Positions 7,838-15,814 are shown, numbered from the stretch's first letter. The stretch is DNA of 19,454 nt from Verrucomicrobiota bacterium (GCA_010024525.1 RGGS01000004.1:1-19454); one strand, 5' to 3'. Numbers and translations: made by a program. The notes: a model not told the origin generated them from the sequence alone.

Positions 7838-8383
7838 ATGAAACCCGGAGAGCAGACGAAACTAAGAAGGGAAGTGGCGGCGACGGCGATCCCAGCCGGT
7901 TCCCCGCTGGTTCTGCCCAAGGATACCGAAGTCACGTTAACCCAGTCGCTGGGTGGAAGTCATACCGTCGCCGGAAGTTTTGGTTTAGCGCGGATCGAGG
8001 AGAAGGATCAGGATGCGCTGGGATTGGCCCCGGTGGCGGCTCCCTCCGCGGGGTCCGACTCGAATGAGCCGGCGGATGAGAAAAAGGTCTGGGACAAGTT
8101 GAAGGAGGTCTATGACCCGGAAATTCCGGTCAATGTCGTGGATCTGGGATTGGTCTACAGCATGGAGTTAAAGGCGTTGCCTGCCGGAGGAAGTCGGGTG
8201 GATGTGAAAATGACACTGACGGCTCCAGGCTGCGGGATGGGGCCGACGATTCAGGCGGATGCGCGCAACAAGGTTCTTTCGGTGCCTGGGGTGAAGGAGG
8301 CGGAGGTGGAATTGGTTTGGGAACCGGCTTGGAGCCAATCGATGATTTCGGAGGCGGGAAAGATGAAGCTGGGTTGGGTTTAA
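7838..8383 (+). CDS. sufT: SufT-like Fe-S maturation protein (MIP18/DUF59 family)
   Basis: SufT proteins help deliver Fe-S clusters to client enzymes. The 181-residue product has an N-terminal beta-rich segment (1-55) typical of the SufT architecture, an acidic linker (66-82), and a C-terminal MIP18 domain with DPEIPVNVVDLGLVY (93-107) and TAPGCGMG (128-135), whose Cys132 is the conserved cluster- or metal-binding residue. The ATG is four bases after the cyclase stop and no independent ribosome site is visible, so translational coupling is likely. It is the last gene before the terminator at 8387-8414, consistent with the end of the SUF operon. Confidence 0.92.
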   Translation: MKPGEQTKLRREVAATAIPAGSPLVLPKDTEVTLTQSLGGSHTVAGSFGLARIEEKDQDALGLAPVAAPSAGSDSNEPADEKKVWDKLKEVYDPEIPVNVVDLGLVYSMELKALPAGGSRVDVKMTLTAPGCGMGPTIQADARNKVLSVPGVKEAEVELVWEPAWSQSMISEAGKMKLGWV

Positions 8384-8386
8384 GTT

Positions 8387-8414
8387 CGATCCCTTGGTTG
8401 GATCGGGTCTTTTT
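8387..8414 (+). terminator. Probable intrinsic terminator after sufT
   Basis: CGATCC (8387-8392) pairs with GGATCG (8400-8405) around a 7-base loop, followed by GGTCTTTTT ending at 8414. The stem is only 6 bp and four bases separate it from the T run, so it may be leaky. It begins four bases after the sufT stop. Confidence 0.5.
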
Positions 8415-8421
8415 CCATGGA

Positions 8422-8459
8422 TCGGATTTGCATCAGAATCCGAAGGTGAACTAACCTTC
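8422..8459 (+). promoter_or_regulatory. Two overlapping inverted repeats just upstream of the SIMPL gene
   Basis: TCGGATT (8422-8428) and AATCCGA (8437-8443) form a perfect 7-bp dyad around 8 bases. GAAGGT (8442-8447) and ACCTTC (8454-8459) form a second, perfect 6-bp dyad around 6 bases, ending five bases before the ATG at 8465. The two share bases 8442-8443, so as RNA they could not both form fully. They may act on the next gene as an operator or as alternative RNA hairpins that hide GAAGG; this is inference. Confidence 0.35.
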
Positions 8460-8464
8460 ATTCC

Positions 8465-9178
8465 ATGGGTACGAGCAAAACCGCCGCGATCATTCTTGGC
8501 TTGGCTTTGATTATTGCCGCCGGCCTCGTGACCGGACCTCTCCGTGATTTGGCGGCGGCGCGCGCCAGTTTAACGGTCAAAGGTTTTGCGGAGCGTAAAA
8601 TTGACTCTGATCTGGCCGTGGTGACAGTTGTTTTGAACTCGAGGGGCAAGACCCTCAGGGAGGCCAACGAGCGGTTGCGTGAGGCCGAAAAGCGGGTCCG
8701 CGAAGTGTTTCGGATTGCCCAACCAGGGATGGAAGAAGGGCCCGCCCAAATGAATCCGCAGCACCGACTGGATGTCCGTGGAAATCCCACCGCCGATATC
8801 GAGTCCTATGAGATTACCCGTTTCTTCAAAGCTCGCCTGAGGAACGTCGAACAAGCGGCCGAATTGAACCGATCCTTGGAAAATCTGGTGGCCGAGGGGT
8901 TGGAGGCGAATCTCAGTCCGATCGAATATCTGTGCACGGATCTCGCGGGATGGAAAGCCGACCTCCTGCAGGAGGCGATGCAGGATGCCCGTTTGCGGGC
9001 AGAAAAGATGGCCGGCCATGGGGGCCGAAAGCTGGGCAGAATCCTTTCGGCCCAGCAGGGGGTATTTCAGCTCACCGATCCCTATAGCACGGAAGTTTCA
9101 GCCTTGGGCATGCTTGATACCGGATCCAAAACCAAAAGTCTCAAGGCCACCGTGACCGTTCAATTCCAACTCCAATGA
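8465..9178 (+). CDS. SIMPL domain (DUF541) membrane-anchored periplasmic protein
   Basis: The 237-residue product has one hydrophobic N-terminal segment (about 6-24), a signal anchor or uncleaved signal peptide, followed by a domain of about 200 residues with the SIMPL/DUF541 pattern: an opening strand SLTVKGFAERKIDSDLAVV, a helix rich in EAN...REAEKRV, a central Y.ITRFFKARLRN strand, a LLQEAMQDARLRAEKMA helix, and a closing KSLKATVTVQFQL strand. Family members are periplasmic or membrane proteins, some linked to oxidative stress tolerance, with no agreed biochemical function. The stop overlaps the ilvD start (ATGA), so the pair is translationally coupled although no functional link is known. 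The ATG is the only plausible start, since it is the one that yields the N-terminal anchor. Confidence 0.85.
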   Translation: MGTSKTAAIILGLALIIAAGLVTGPLRDLAAARASLTVKGFAERKIDSDLAVVTVVLNSRGKTLREANERLREAEKRVREVFRIAQPGMEEGPAQMNPQHRLDVRGNPTADIESYEITRFFKARLRNVEQAAELNRSLENLVAEGLEANLSPIEYLCTDLAGWKADLLQEAMQDARLRAEKMAGHGGRKLGRILSAQQGVFQLTDPYSTEVSALGMLDTGSKTKSLKATVTVQFQLQ

Positions 9179-10881
9179 ATGACAAATCCTCCTACGGTGA
9201 ATTAAGGAAGTTTTCGGGGCCCTTGGTAGATGGGGCGGAGCGCGCGCCCAGTCGAGCCATGTTACATGCGGTGGGATTCAAGGAAGAGGATTTCAAGAAG
9301 CCGCAGATTGGGATTGCTTCGACTTGGAGTCAGGTGACTCCGTGCAACATGCACATCGACGAGCTGGCCCGGGAGGCGGCCGCAGGGGCGGACGAGGCAG
9401 GTGGTAAAGCAATCATTTTCAACACGATCACCATTTCGGACGGCATCTCCATGGGGTCGGAAGGAATGAAGTACTCGCTGGTTTCACGTGAGGTGATTGC
9501 GGATTCGATTGAGACAGTGGCGGGGTGTCAGGGGTTCGATGCCCTGGTGACGCTGGGGGGCTGTGACAAGAACATGCCGGGCTGTGTGATTGCGATGTTG
9601 CGGCTGAACCGTCCCTCGGTTTTTATTTATGGCGGAACGATCCTGCCGGGGTGCCTATCCAACAAAAATTTGGATATCGTGAGCGTCTTTGAGGCGGTAG
9701 GGCAGCGGGCCAAGGGGAAGATTGACGATTCACAACTGGGTCAGATCGAGAGGTGCGCGATCCCAGGGCCTGGCTCGTGCGGCGGGATGTACACCGCCAA
9801 CACCATGGCGTGCGCCATTGAGGCCATGGGGTTGAGCCTGCCGAACAGCTCGGCGATGGCCGCGGTCTCGCCGGAGAAGAGGGCAGACTCCAGGGCGGCG
9901 GGCCGGGCGGCCTACGGGGTTTTGGAAAAGGGAATCCGTCCGTTGGACATCGTCACGCGCAAGTCCCTCGAGAACGCGATCACGGTGATCACGGCGCTGG
10001 GGGGATCGACCAACGCGGTGCTGCACTTCCTGGCTATCGCCCACACGGCCAGAATCAAGTTGGAGATCGATGATTTCAAACGAATCGGCAAGCGGGTACC
10101 GGTCTTGGCCGACCTGAAGCCCAGCGGAAGGTTCGTAATGTCGGAACTAGTGAAGATCGGCGGGCTGGTGCCGCTGATGAAGCGGTTGTTGGAGAAGGGG
10201 CTGCTCCACGGTGACTGCATGACCGTGACGGGCAAGACGCTGGAGGAAAATTTAAGAAACTGCGGGGACTACCCATCGGGGCAGGAGATCATCCGGCCGT
10301 TCAGCGATCCCATCAAAAAGACGGGGCATTTGGTGATCCTGCGGGGGAATCTGGCGCCGGGCGGGGCGGTGGCGAAGATTAGCGGGAAGGAGGGGGAGCG
10401 ATTTGAGGGTACGGCCAAGGTCTACGGCGGGGAGGAGGAGGCCATGAAGGCGATTCTCGCGGGGAAAGTGGTGAAAGGGGATGTGGTGGTGATCCGGTAC
10501 GAAGGACCGCGCGGGGGGCCGGGAATGCGTGAGATGCTGGCACCGACGAGCGCGATCATGGGCGAGGGTCTGGGCAAAGACGTGGCGCTGATCACCGACG
10601 GGCGCTTTTCCGGCGGGACGCACGGATTTGTGGTGGGTCACATCACGCCGGAAGCCTACGACGGCGGGCTCTTGGCGCTGGTGAAAAGCGGGGACCGGAT
10701 TGTCATCGATGCCCGTGCCCAGGAGATCCGACTGGAAATTTCCGCGGCCGAGATGCGGAAGCGACGGAAAGTCTGGAAAAAGCCCAAGCCACGTTACACG
10801 CGGGGGGTGTTGGCCAAGTTTGCCCACCTGACGGCGGATGCCTCCCATGGGGCCGTGACGGATGAGGGGCTGAGGCTTTAA
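9175..10881 (+). CDS. ilvD: Dihydroxy-acid dehydratase (branched-chain amino acid synthesis)
   Basis: IlvD dehydrates 2,3-dihydroxy-isovalerate or 2,3-dihydroxy-3-methylvalerate to the 2-keto acids for valine, isoleucine and leucine, using an Fe-S cluster and Mg2+. The 568-residue product is the typical length of the short ILVD/EDD form. The likely cluster cysteines are Cys57 (TPCNMH), Cys130 (GGCDKNMPGC, which also holds the Mg-binding Asp131 and Lys132) and Cys202 (GPGSCGGMYTANT). SDGISMG and the C-terminal DGRFSGGTHGFVVGHI are also present. IlvD rather than Edd is favoured by length and by the TPCNMH motif. The ATG overlaps the SIMPL stop by four bases. No other ilv or leu gene is in the window, so the gene is away from its pathway partners; its nearness to the SUF operon that would supply its cluster may be chance. 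Confidence 0.97.
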   Translation: MNDKSSYGELRKFSGPLVDGAERAPSRAMLHAVGFKEEDFKKPQIGIASTWSQVTPCNMHIDELAREAAAGADEAGGKAIIFNTITISDGISMGSEGMKYSLVSREVIADSIETVAGCQGFDALVTLGGCDKNMPGCVIAMLRLNRPSVFIYGGTILPGCLSNKNLDIVSVFEAVGQRAKGKIDDSQLGQIERCAIPGPGSCGGMYTANTMACAIEAMGLSLPNSSAMAAVSPEKRADSRAAGRAAYGVLEKGIRPLDIVTRKSLENAITVITALGGSTNAVLHFLAIAHTARIKLEIDDFKRIGKRVPVLADLKPSGRFVMSELVKIGGLVPLMKRLLEKGLLHGDCMTVTGKTLEENLRNCGDYPSGQEIIRPFSDPIKKTGHLVILRGNLAPGGAVAKISGKEGERFEGTAKVYGGEEEAMKAILAGKVVKGDVVVIRYEGPRGGPGMREMLAPTSAIMGEGLGKDVALITDGRFSGGTHGFVVGHITPEAYDGGLLALVKSGDRIVIDARAQEIRLEISAAEMRKRRKVWKKPKPRYTRGVLAKFAHLTADASHGAVTDEGLRL

Positions 10882-11538
10882 TTGAAACGCGGAAGCTGGG
10901 GACCGGCGGCGATCTTTCTCGCCGTGGTCATTACGGCCGGGGTGGGGGTGAGATCCTGTATGAACCTTCCTGCCAGGTTGGCGTCCCGCACCGCCGATGG
11001 GGTCAGGCTGGGAATTTCGGAAGTGTTTGTTGATTTTCTTCACGTACGGCCGGCAGTTCGGGAGGGCACCAAGGTGGTTTGGGGGCAGACCTCGGCCAAA
11101 AACCAGATCGTGGTGGCGGAAAAAAGAATCGAGGTGGAGTACGACTGGGAACATATCTGGTTGGGCAGTCATAAAGTGATTCGCCTGAGACAGGCTTACC
11201 GGGTCAAGGCGGGTTTTGACCTGGAAAAACCTTTTTGGGTGGAGTTGGGTCCGGGAGAGGGACAGGCCACCGCCTGTCTGCCCTTTCCTGAAATTTTGGC
11301 GGTCAGCCAAGAGGGGGCGCCGACTTACCGGGACGATGACGGGTGGTGGAACAAGGTGACGGATCAGGATCGGGCGGCTGCTTTGGCGAAACTGGCAGAG
11401 GAAGCTCAGCGCAAGGCTGTGCAAAGCGGAATTTTACGGGAGGCGGAGGAGATGACGGGCAGCCGGCTGACCGATCTGGCACGGGCCAAGGATATCCAGT
11501 TGAAACTGGATTATCGTCAGCCCGAAAACGCAAAATAG
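10882..11538 (+). CDS. DUF4230 family membrane-anchored protein
   Basis: No function is established for this family. The 218-residue product opens with a hydrophobic anchor (about 8-24). The rest matches the DUF4230 layout as remembered: a strand with KNQIVVAEKRIEVEY, then VKAGFDLEKPFWVEL, a short LPFPEILAV segment, an acidic WW-containing loop, and a C-terminal helical part with alternating A/E/K ending in LKLDY. The start is TTG, which directly follows the ilvD stop (TAATTG). It was chosen over the ATG near 10960 because only it retains the membrane segment. The abutment implies co-expression with ilvD; the next gene follows after 8 bp. Confidence 0.72.
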   Translation: MKRGSWGPAAIFLAVVITAGVGVRSCMNLPARLASRTADGVRLGISEVFVDFLHVRPAVREGTKVVWGQTSAKNQIVVAEKRIEVEYDWEHIWLGSHKVIRLRQAYRVKAGFDLEKPFWVELGPGEGQATACLPFPEILAVSQEGAPTYRDDDGWWNKVTDQDRAAALAKLAEEAQRKAVQSGILREAEEMTGSRLTDLARAKDIQLKLDYRQPENAK

Positions 11539-11546
11539 AACCACCG

Positions 11547-12686
11547 ATGAACGGCTTATCTGCCAGAACCAAAAGAAGCGCGTCCCCTGCCTCCGTGGGT
11601 CAAACGGGAATGGATTGGAGGGCTTTTTTCAAGCGAACGATCGTTTTGGTTCTTTGCATTTCGTTGGCCGTCCATCTGCTTTTGCTGATTGGGTTTGGAG
11701 GCATGACCCTGTTCAAGGGCCGGGTGGCCAAACTTCCCTTTAAGGCGGAGCAGATTGCCGCAGACAAAATCATCGAGGCCGTTGCCCCGCCCATGGATGA
11801 AACAACCGTGGAGGAGGCCACCACGGCTGATCCCATGAAGCAGGAGGAGGCTTCTGCCTCTTCCGAAGATGCTGCACCGCCCTTGGAGATGTTGACCGTT
11901 CCCGGGGGGGCCAGTTGGGCCCCGGCGATTGCCAAGGATGTGAAGACATCACCCACGGGAATCATAGGCGGAACCGGCACGGGATCAGGAACCGGCACCG
12001 GGAAGGGCTCAGGAAAAGGAGGGGGGATGGGGTCAGGGATCAAACTCTTCGGGGTGGAAGTCAAAGCAAGAAAACTTGGAGTCGTCGTGAGCATCAATAA
12101 AGGAGCGCAAAGCTCGGGTCGGTTGCCCGGAATCTTTGAGGAAATCTTTAAACTTTTTCCGGATAGTCCCGTTTTTTTGACGAACGGTGGCGGAATGATG
12201 GACTGGGACAAGGCGTTGGATGATTTCAATCAAAGAGTGGAGGAAGGCAAAAAGAAAGAGAAGGAAAGCAAAATACCGTATCGTGGGCCCACCAAGATGG
12301 AGAAACCGAAGGCGGCCCGATTTAACACCGGGGAGGCCTTGGATTGGGTCGCCGTAAGGGGGAGCAATCTGATTTCGGATTACCCGGGGCTCAAGGCAAA
12401 GCACCCTGAACTTTTTGAGGATCTCCGAAAGCGCAGTAATGTTTGGTTTATCACCAGCTACAAGGATGCCAACGCCTCCTATCTGGCTTTTGATGAGTTG
12501 ATCAAGAGAGGAGTGCAGGCGATCTACTGGTATAATTCCTTTGATAGCCCCATTGAGGGAAAAGAGTCCGAAAGGATCGCCCAGCAAATCACGGAGGCCC
12601 AAATCGAAATTCTGATCCAAAGCCAAGGCGGAAAAATGCAGGGTCAGGAATGGCTGAACAAAGTCGGTGCAAAATATGTGAAATAG
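11547..12686 (+). CDS. Anchored protein with Gly-rich linker and a degenerate VWA-like domain (function unknown)
   Basis: The 379-residue product has a single N-terminal membrane segment (about 31-53) like TonB-type anchors, an acidic Ala/Glu/Pro linker (75-115), a glycine-rich stretch (141-164) encoded by 18-bp repeats, and a C-terminal domain (about 165-379). That domain begins IKLFGVEVKARKLGVVVSIN, resembling PVC proteins in which FFG-type segments lead into a von Willebrand A domain. Here the metal-site DxSxS is replaced by SINKGAQSS, so the MIDAS site looks lost. Later strands (NVWFITSY, GVQAIYWY, IEILIQSQGG) alternate with helices as in a Rossmann-like fold. This resemblance is inferred from pattern, not from a search. 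ATG 11547 was used; an in-frame GTG at 11343 would run through the preceding gene. A charged K/E stretch (about 236-247) is probably a surface loop. Confidence 0.65.
   Translation: MNGLSARTKRSASPASVGQTGMDWRAFFKRTIVLVLCISLAVHLLLLIGFGGMTLFKGRVAKLPFKAEQIAADKIIEAVAPPMDETTVEEATTADPMKQEEASASSEDAAPPLEMLTVPGGASWAPAIAKDVKTSPTGIIGGTGTGSGTGTGKGSGKGGGMGSGIKLFGVEVKARKLGVVVSINKGAQSSGRLPGIFEEIFKLFPDSPVFLTNGGGMMDWDKALDDFNQRVEEGKKKEKESKIPYRGPTKMEKPKAARFNTGEALDWVAVRGSNLISDYPGLKAKHPELFEDLRKRSNVWFITSYKDANASYLAFDELIKRGVQAIYWYNSFDSPIEGKESERIAQQITEAQIEILIQSQGGKMQGQEWLNKVGAKYVK
11970..12005 (+). repeat. Two tandem 18-bp units coding for GTGTG[S/K]
   Basis: Two direct copies (11970-11987 and 11988-12005) begin with the same 11 bases, GGAACCGGCAC, and differ at a few later positions. 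They encode GTGTGS and GTGTGK, and a third degenerate unit GSGKGG follows. Being a multiple of three, copy number change would keep frame and alter only linker length between the membrane anchor and the C-terminal domain. Confidence 0.7.
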
Positions 12687-12821
12687 GGCCGAACCCTTGG
12701 CGCGTGACCGGCCCGCGTGGATCCTGGGGAACCGTGGATGTCTTCTCGCCCGGGGTTAAGTGCACAACAGTGACTGCAGACATGATAAAAAAAACCGACA
12801 AGGTTTGAAAAAACGGCATGA

Positions 12822-13399
12822 TTTCAGGATGTTTCCTTGGCGGAACTATTTGTCGGAACGCCCGAGTCCGCCTGGGACAAGGAGGCCGACCTATCCGAGC
12901 AGCTGCACATGGTCCGAAAAAAGAAACCTTTTCGGCAGATTCTTTCTTGCGCCCCGAGATGTACGACGAGCTGTGGGTGGCCGGGAAGTGCATGTACAAG
13001 CTCGAGCCGGTGCTGGCGGATGGAGGGGAGTTGATTATTTATGCGCCCCACTTGACCGAGGTTTCGCTGACGCACGGCAAAGTGATACGCCGGATCGGCT
13101 ATCACTGCCGGGACTACTTCCTCAAGCAGTGGGACAAGTTCAAGGATGAGTCTTGGGGCGTATTGGCTCATTCCACCCACGTGTACGGGGGTGGAACCTA
13201 CGAAAACGGGGTGGAAAAACCACGGGCCCGGGTGGTACTGGCCACTGGGATTCCCGAGGCGGTCTGCCGTGAAATCAACTTGGGTTACCGGGATCCCAAA
13301 ACGATCCGGAAAGAGGATTTCGCCAACCGGGAAGAAGAAGGGGTTCTGCTGGTGCCCAAAGCTGGCGAGATGCTGTATCGGATAGAGGGCCAGCTATGA
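12822..13399 (+). pseudogene. Broken LarA-like (DUF2088, nickel-pincer racemase family) gene: N-terminus missing and one frameshift
   Basis: LarA-family enzymes racemise hydroxy acids with a nickel-pincer cofactor. From 12837 one frame reads AELFVGTPESAWDKEADLSE...PFRQILSCAP; from 12956 another reads EMYDELWVAGKCMYKLEP...GGELIIYAPHL, AHSTHVYGGGTYENGVE, ATGIPEAVC and INLGYRDP, as in the C-terminal half of the family. The frames join if one base is restored in the C run at 12952-12955 (giving SCAPEMYDELW). The upstream frame has a stop at 12819. About half of a usual protein of some 420 residues, including the cofactor-binding N-terminal domain, is missing, so the product is inactive. The ATG at 12818 would open a shorter frame with an unrelated first 46 residues. 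The stop overlaps gntK (ATGA). The frameshift could be an assembly error in a short homopolymer; the N-terminal loss would not be. Confidence 0.78.
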
Positions 13400-13887
13400 T
13401 CTGGCTAGTCATGGGGGTCACTGGCTGCGGCAAGACCACGCTGGGAAAGGCTTTGGCGGATCGGCTCAACATTTCCTTTTTTGATGCGGACGATTTCCAT
13501 CCCCCCAACAACCGAACAAAACTTTTGCGGGACGAACCGCTAACCGACATGGACCGATGGCCTTGGTTGGGGATTCTGGCCTCTAAGATGCCGGAGTGGA
13601 ATAAGGGCGGCGGGGCTGTGTTGGCTTGTTCGGCGCTGAAGGACGCGTACCGGCAAGTGTTGGCCAATTCCGCTGTGCCCATGCGCGTGGTGTGGATCGA
13701 GATCACCCCGGAGCAGGCCAAAAAGCGGTTGAGTACTCGAAAGCATGATCTCGTGGGACAATATGAGAAAATTCTTCAAGGACAGTTTGCCGACTTAGAA
13801 AAGCCTCGGGGTGCCGTGACTGTTCCTGCAGGCCTTGGCATAGATCAGCAGGTGGATTGGGTCATTGCGGGGGGGGATTCGCATTGA
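13396..13887 (+). CDS. gntK: Gluconokinase (carbohydrate kinase, GntK type)
   Basis: GntK phosphorylates D-gluconate to 6-phosphogluconate in the cytosol. The 163-residue product is the usual length. Walker A is GVTGCGKTT (7-15), a variant of the usual GVSGSGKST. The family motifs DADDFHPPNN, PLTDMDRWPWL, ACSALKDAYR and RKHDLVG are all present. The ATG overlaps the stop of the broken LarA-like gene by ATGA, so it was probably once coupled to that gene; no strong ribosome site of its own is evident. gnd, whose substrate GntK makes, starts 30 bp downstream after a short AT-rich gap. Confidence 0.95.
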   Translation: MIWLVMGVTGCGKTTLGKALADRLNISFFDADDFHPPNNRTKLLRDEPLTDMDRWPWLGILASKMPEWNKGGGAVLACSALKDAYRQVLANSAVPMRVVWIEITPEQAKKRLSTRKHDLVGQYEKILQGQFADLEKPRGAVTVPAGLGIDQQVDWVIAGGDSH

Positions 13888-13917
13888 GAAGCAGACATTT
13901 TCTGATAGAAATATTCG

Positions 13918-15387
13918 ATGAAATCCCAAGGTGATATTGGCCTAATTGGTCTCGCGGTGATGGGGCAGAACCTCATCCTGAATATGAATGACCACGGCTA
14001 CGCCGTGGTGGCCTACAACCGGACCGTCTCCAAGGTGGACGACTTTCTGGCCAAAGAGGCCAAGGGCACGCAGGTGCAAGGAGCTCACTCCATTCAGGAA
14101 CTGGTTTCCAAACTCAAGAAACCTCGCCGCATCATGTTGCTTGTGAAGGCGGGGCAACCCGTGGATGACTTCATCCAGGAGTTGGCTCCGCACCTCGAAA
14201 AGGGCGATATCATCATTGACGGCGGAAACTCCCTGTTTGATGACACCAATCGAAGGGTGAAAGAGGCGGAAGCCAAGGGTCTTCTTTACATCGGCACGGG
14301 CGTTTCGGGAGGAGAAGAGGGTGCTCGTCGCGGTCCGAGCATCATGCCGGGAGGTTCCCCAGCGGCCTGGCCCCACGTGAAAAAGATTTTCCAAGACATT
14401 TCGGCGAAGGTTGACGGCGGCGTTCCGTGTTGCGACTGGGTCGGAGAACAGGGTTCAGGTCATTACGTCAAAATGGTACACAATGGGATCGAATACGGGG
14501 ACATGCAGCTGATCTGCGAGGCCTACAACCTGATGAAAAATGGCCTGGGGATGTCGCCGGACGAGATGCACAAGGTGTTTGCCGAATGGAACAAGGGGGA
14601 ACTGGACAGCTACCTGATCGAGATCACCCGCGATATTCTGGCCAAGAAGGACACCGACGGTCTACCGTTGGTGGACAAGATCCTTGATGCCGCCGGGCAA
14701 AAAGGAACTGGAAAGTGGACGGTGATAAACTCGCAGGAGTTAGGCATCCCAATCACTTTGATGGCCGAAGCGGTTTATGCCCGCTGTGTTTCGGCATTGA
14801 AGGATGAGCGGGTGGCGGCGGCCAAGAAGCTAAAAGGCCCCAAACCGCTTTTGCCTGCTGCAAAAAACGCGGAGAAGAAGAGGGTCTTTGTCGCGGAGAT
14901 CCGAGATGCGCTCTACGCCTCCAAGATCATCAGTTACGCGCAGGGTTACATGCTGATGCGGGCGGCGGCCAAAGAGTACAAGTGGAACCTGAACTACGGC
15001 GGCATTGCCCTGATGTGGAGGGGCGGATGCATCATTCGGTCGCGTTTTTTGGGCAAGATCAAGGACGCCTTCGACAAGAGGCCCGGCCTGACCAACCTGC
15101 TCCTGGACGACTATTTCCGCGGGGAGATGAAGAAGTGCCAGAAGGGCTGGCGCAATGTGGTGGCCGCGGCGGCCAAGCGGGGCATTCCGGTGCCGGCCTT
15201 CAGCACGGCTTTGGCCTTCTTTGACAGCTACCGCAGCGCGGTGCTGCCGGCCAATCTCCTTCAGGCCCAAAGAGATTACTTCGGGGCGCACACCTATGAG
15301 CGGGTGGACAAGCCCCGGGGTGAATTCTTCCATACCAACTGGACCGGGCATGGGGGAACCACGGCCTCCTCCACCTACAACGTCTGA
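13918..15387 (+). CDS. gnd: 6-phosphogluconate dehydrogenase, decarboxylating
   Basis: Gnd oxidises 6-phosphogluconate to ribulose-5-phosphate with release of CO2 and reduction of NADP+ in the pentose phosphate pathway. The 489-residue product is the size of the long, dimeric form. The N-terminal nucleotide-binding loop is GLIGLAVMGQNL (8-19), followed by the NRT (34-36) typical of NADP specificity. Other motifs are GGNSLFDD, GVSGGEEGARRGPSIMPGG and GSGHYVKMVHNGIEYGDMQ, which carries Lys185, His188, Asn189 and Glu192 (two more than the E. coli numbers 183, 186, 187, 190). The substrate-binding C-terminal tail is DYFGAHTYERVD. All catalytic residues are present. The gap between gntK and gnd contains a small dyad, TTTCT-GAT-AGAAA (13899-13911), which may be regulatory. 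GntK and Gnd catalyse consecutive steps. Confidence 0.98.
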   Translation: MKSQGDIGLIGLAVMGQNLILNMNDHGYAVVAYNRTVSKVDDFLAKEAKGTQVQGAHSIQELVSKLKKPRRIMLLVKAGQPVDDFIQELAPHLEKGDIIIDGGNSLFDDTNRRVKEAEAKGLLYIGTGVSGGEEGARRGPSIMPGGSPAAWPHVKKIFQDISAKVDGGVPCCDWVGEQGSGHYVKMVHNGIEYGDMQLICEAYNLMKNGLGMSPDEMHKVFAEWNKGELDSYLIEITRDILAKKDTDGLPLVDKILDAAGQKGTGKWTVINSQELGIPITLMAEAVYARCVSALKDERVAAAKKLKGPKPLLPAAKNAEKKRVFVAEIRDALYASKIISYAQGYMLMRAAAKEYKWNLNYGGIALMWRGGCIIRSRFLGKIKDAFDKRPGLTNLLLDDYFRGEMKKCQKGWRNVVAAAAKRGIPVPAFSTALAFFDSYRSAVLPANLLQAQRDYFGAHTYERVDKPRGEFFHTNWTGHGGTTASSTYNV

Positions 15388-15419
15388 ACATCGAATCAAA
15401 CCAAGAAAGGACACGAATC

Positions 15420-15797
15420 ATGAAAAAAATCGCAATTGCCCTCACCATGTTGACTGCCTTGGCCCTACCGCTAGTGGCGCAGGAAACCGGAAAACCCGCG
15501 AAGAAGCCGGCCGTTCCAAACGCCTCGACCAGCCCCACCGAAGGCCGCATCGGATTTGTGTCTCAGAATAAGGTGACGGTGAAACCCAAAGGGGCGGAGG
15601 CAGGCACCGCTTTCAAGCTTGATGCTGAAACCAAGGTAACCGTGAATGGGGAAGCAAAGTCGGTATCCGATCTCAAAAAGGGATGGATGGCCAAGGTAAC
15701 CCCCAAGGTGGCTGATCTGGAAACAGCCGCCACGATCGAGGTAACAAAGAAAGAGGGTGGCCCGGTCAAGGAACCCAAACCCGAAGCCAACGAGTAG
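15420..15797 (+). CDS. Small exported protein of unknown function
   Basis: The 125-residue product has a clear signal peptide (MKKIAIALTM, hydrophobic to about residue 19) with a probable cut after Ala20 (LVA|QE). The mature part starts with a lysine/proline-rich linker (24-33) and continues as a small beta-rich domain with repeated VTV/KVT strands (GRIGFVSQNKVTVKP, TKVTVNGEAKSVSDL, KKGWMAKVTP), followed by a charged KEGGPVKEPKPEANE tail. It resembles small periplasmic DUF5666-like domains only loosely, so no name is given. GAAAGGA at 15405-15411 is a good ribosome site nine bases before the ATG. The gap to gnd is 32 bp, so it is probably the last gene of the gntK-gnd unit, ahead of the terminator at 15815-15846. 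Confidence 0.75.
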   Translation: MKKIAIALTMLTALALPLVAQETGKPAKKPAVPNASTSPTEGRIGFVSQNKVTVKPKGAEAGTAFKLDAETKVTVNGEAKSVSDLKKGWMAKVTPKVADLETAATIEVTKKEGGPVKEPKPEANE

Positions 15798-15814
15798 TCA
15801 ACGGCTTTCGATAT

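Noticed and set aside
10252..11424. 390-codon open frame on the - strand across ilvD and the DUF4230 gene
   Set aside because: It crosses two convincing + strand genes and its translation is rich in P/R/H, as expected of a shadow frame.
12686..12714. GGGCCG...CGGCCC dyad after the VWA-like gene, considered as a terminator
   Set aside because: The loop is 17 bases and no T run follows, so an intrinsic terminator is not supported.
12952..12958. Programmed -1 frameshift as an explanation of the LarA-like break
   Set aside because: There is no slippery heptamer or downstream pseudoknot evident, and the N-terminal domain is missing anyway, so decay or a sequencing error is simpler.
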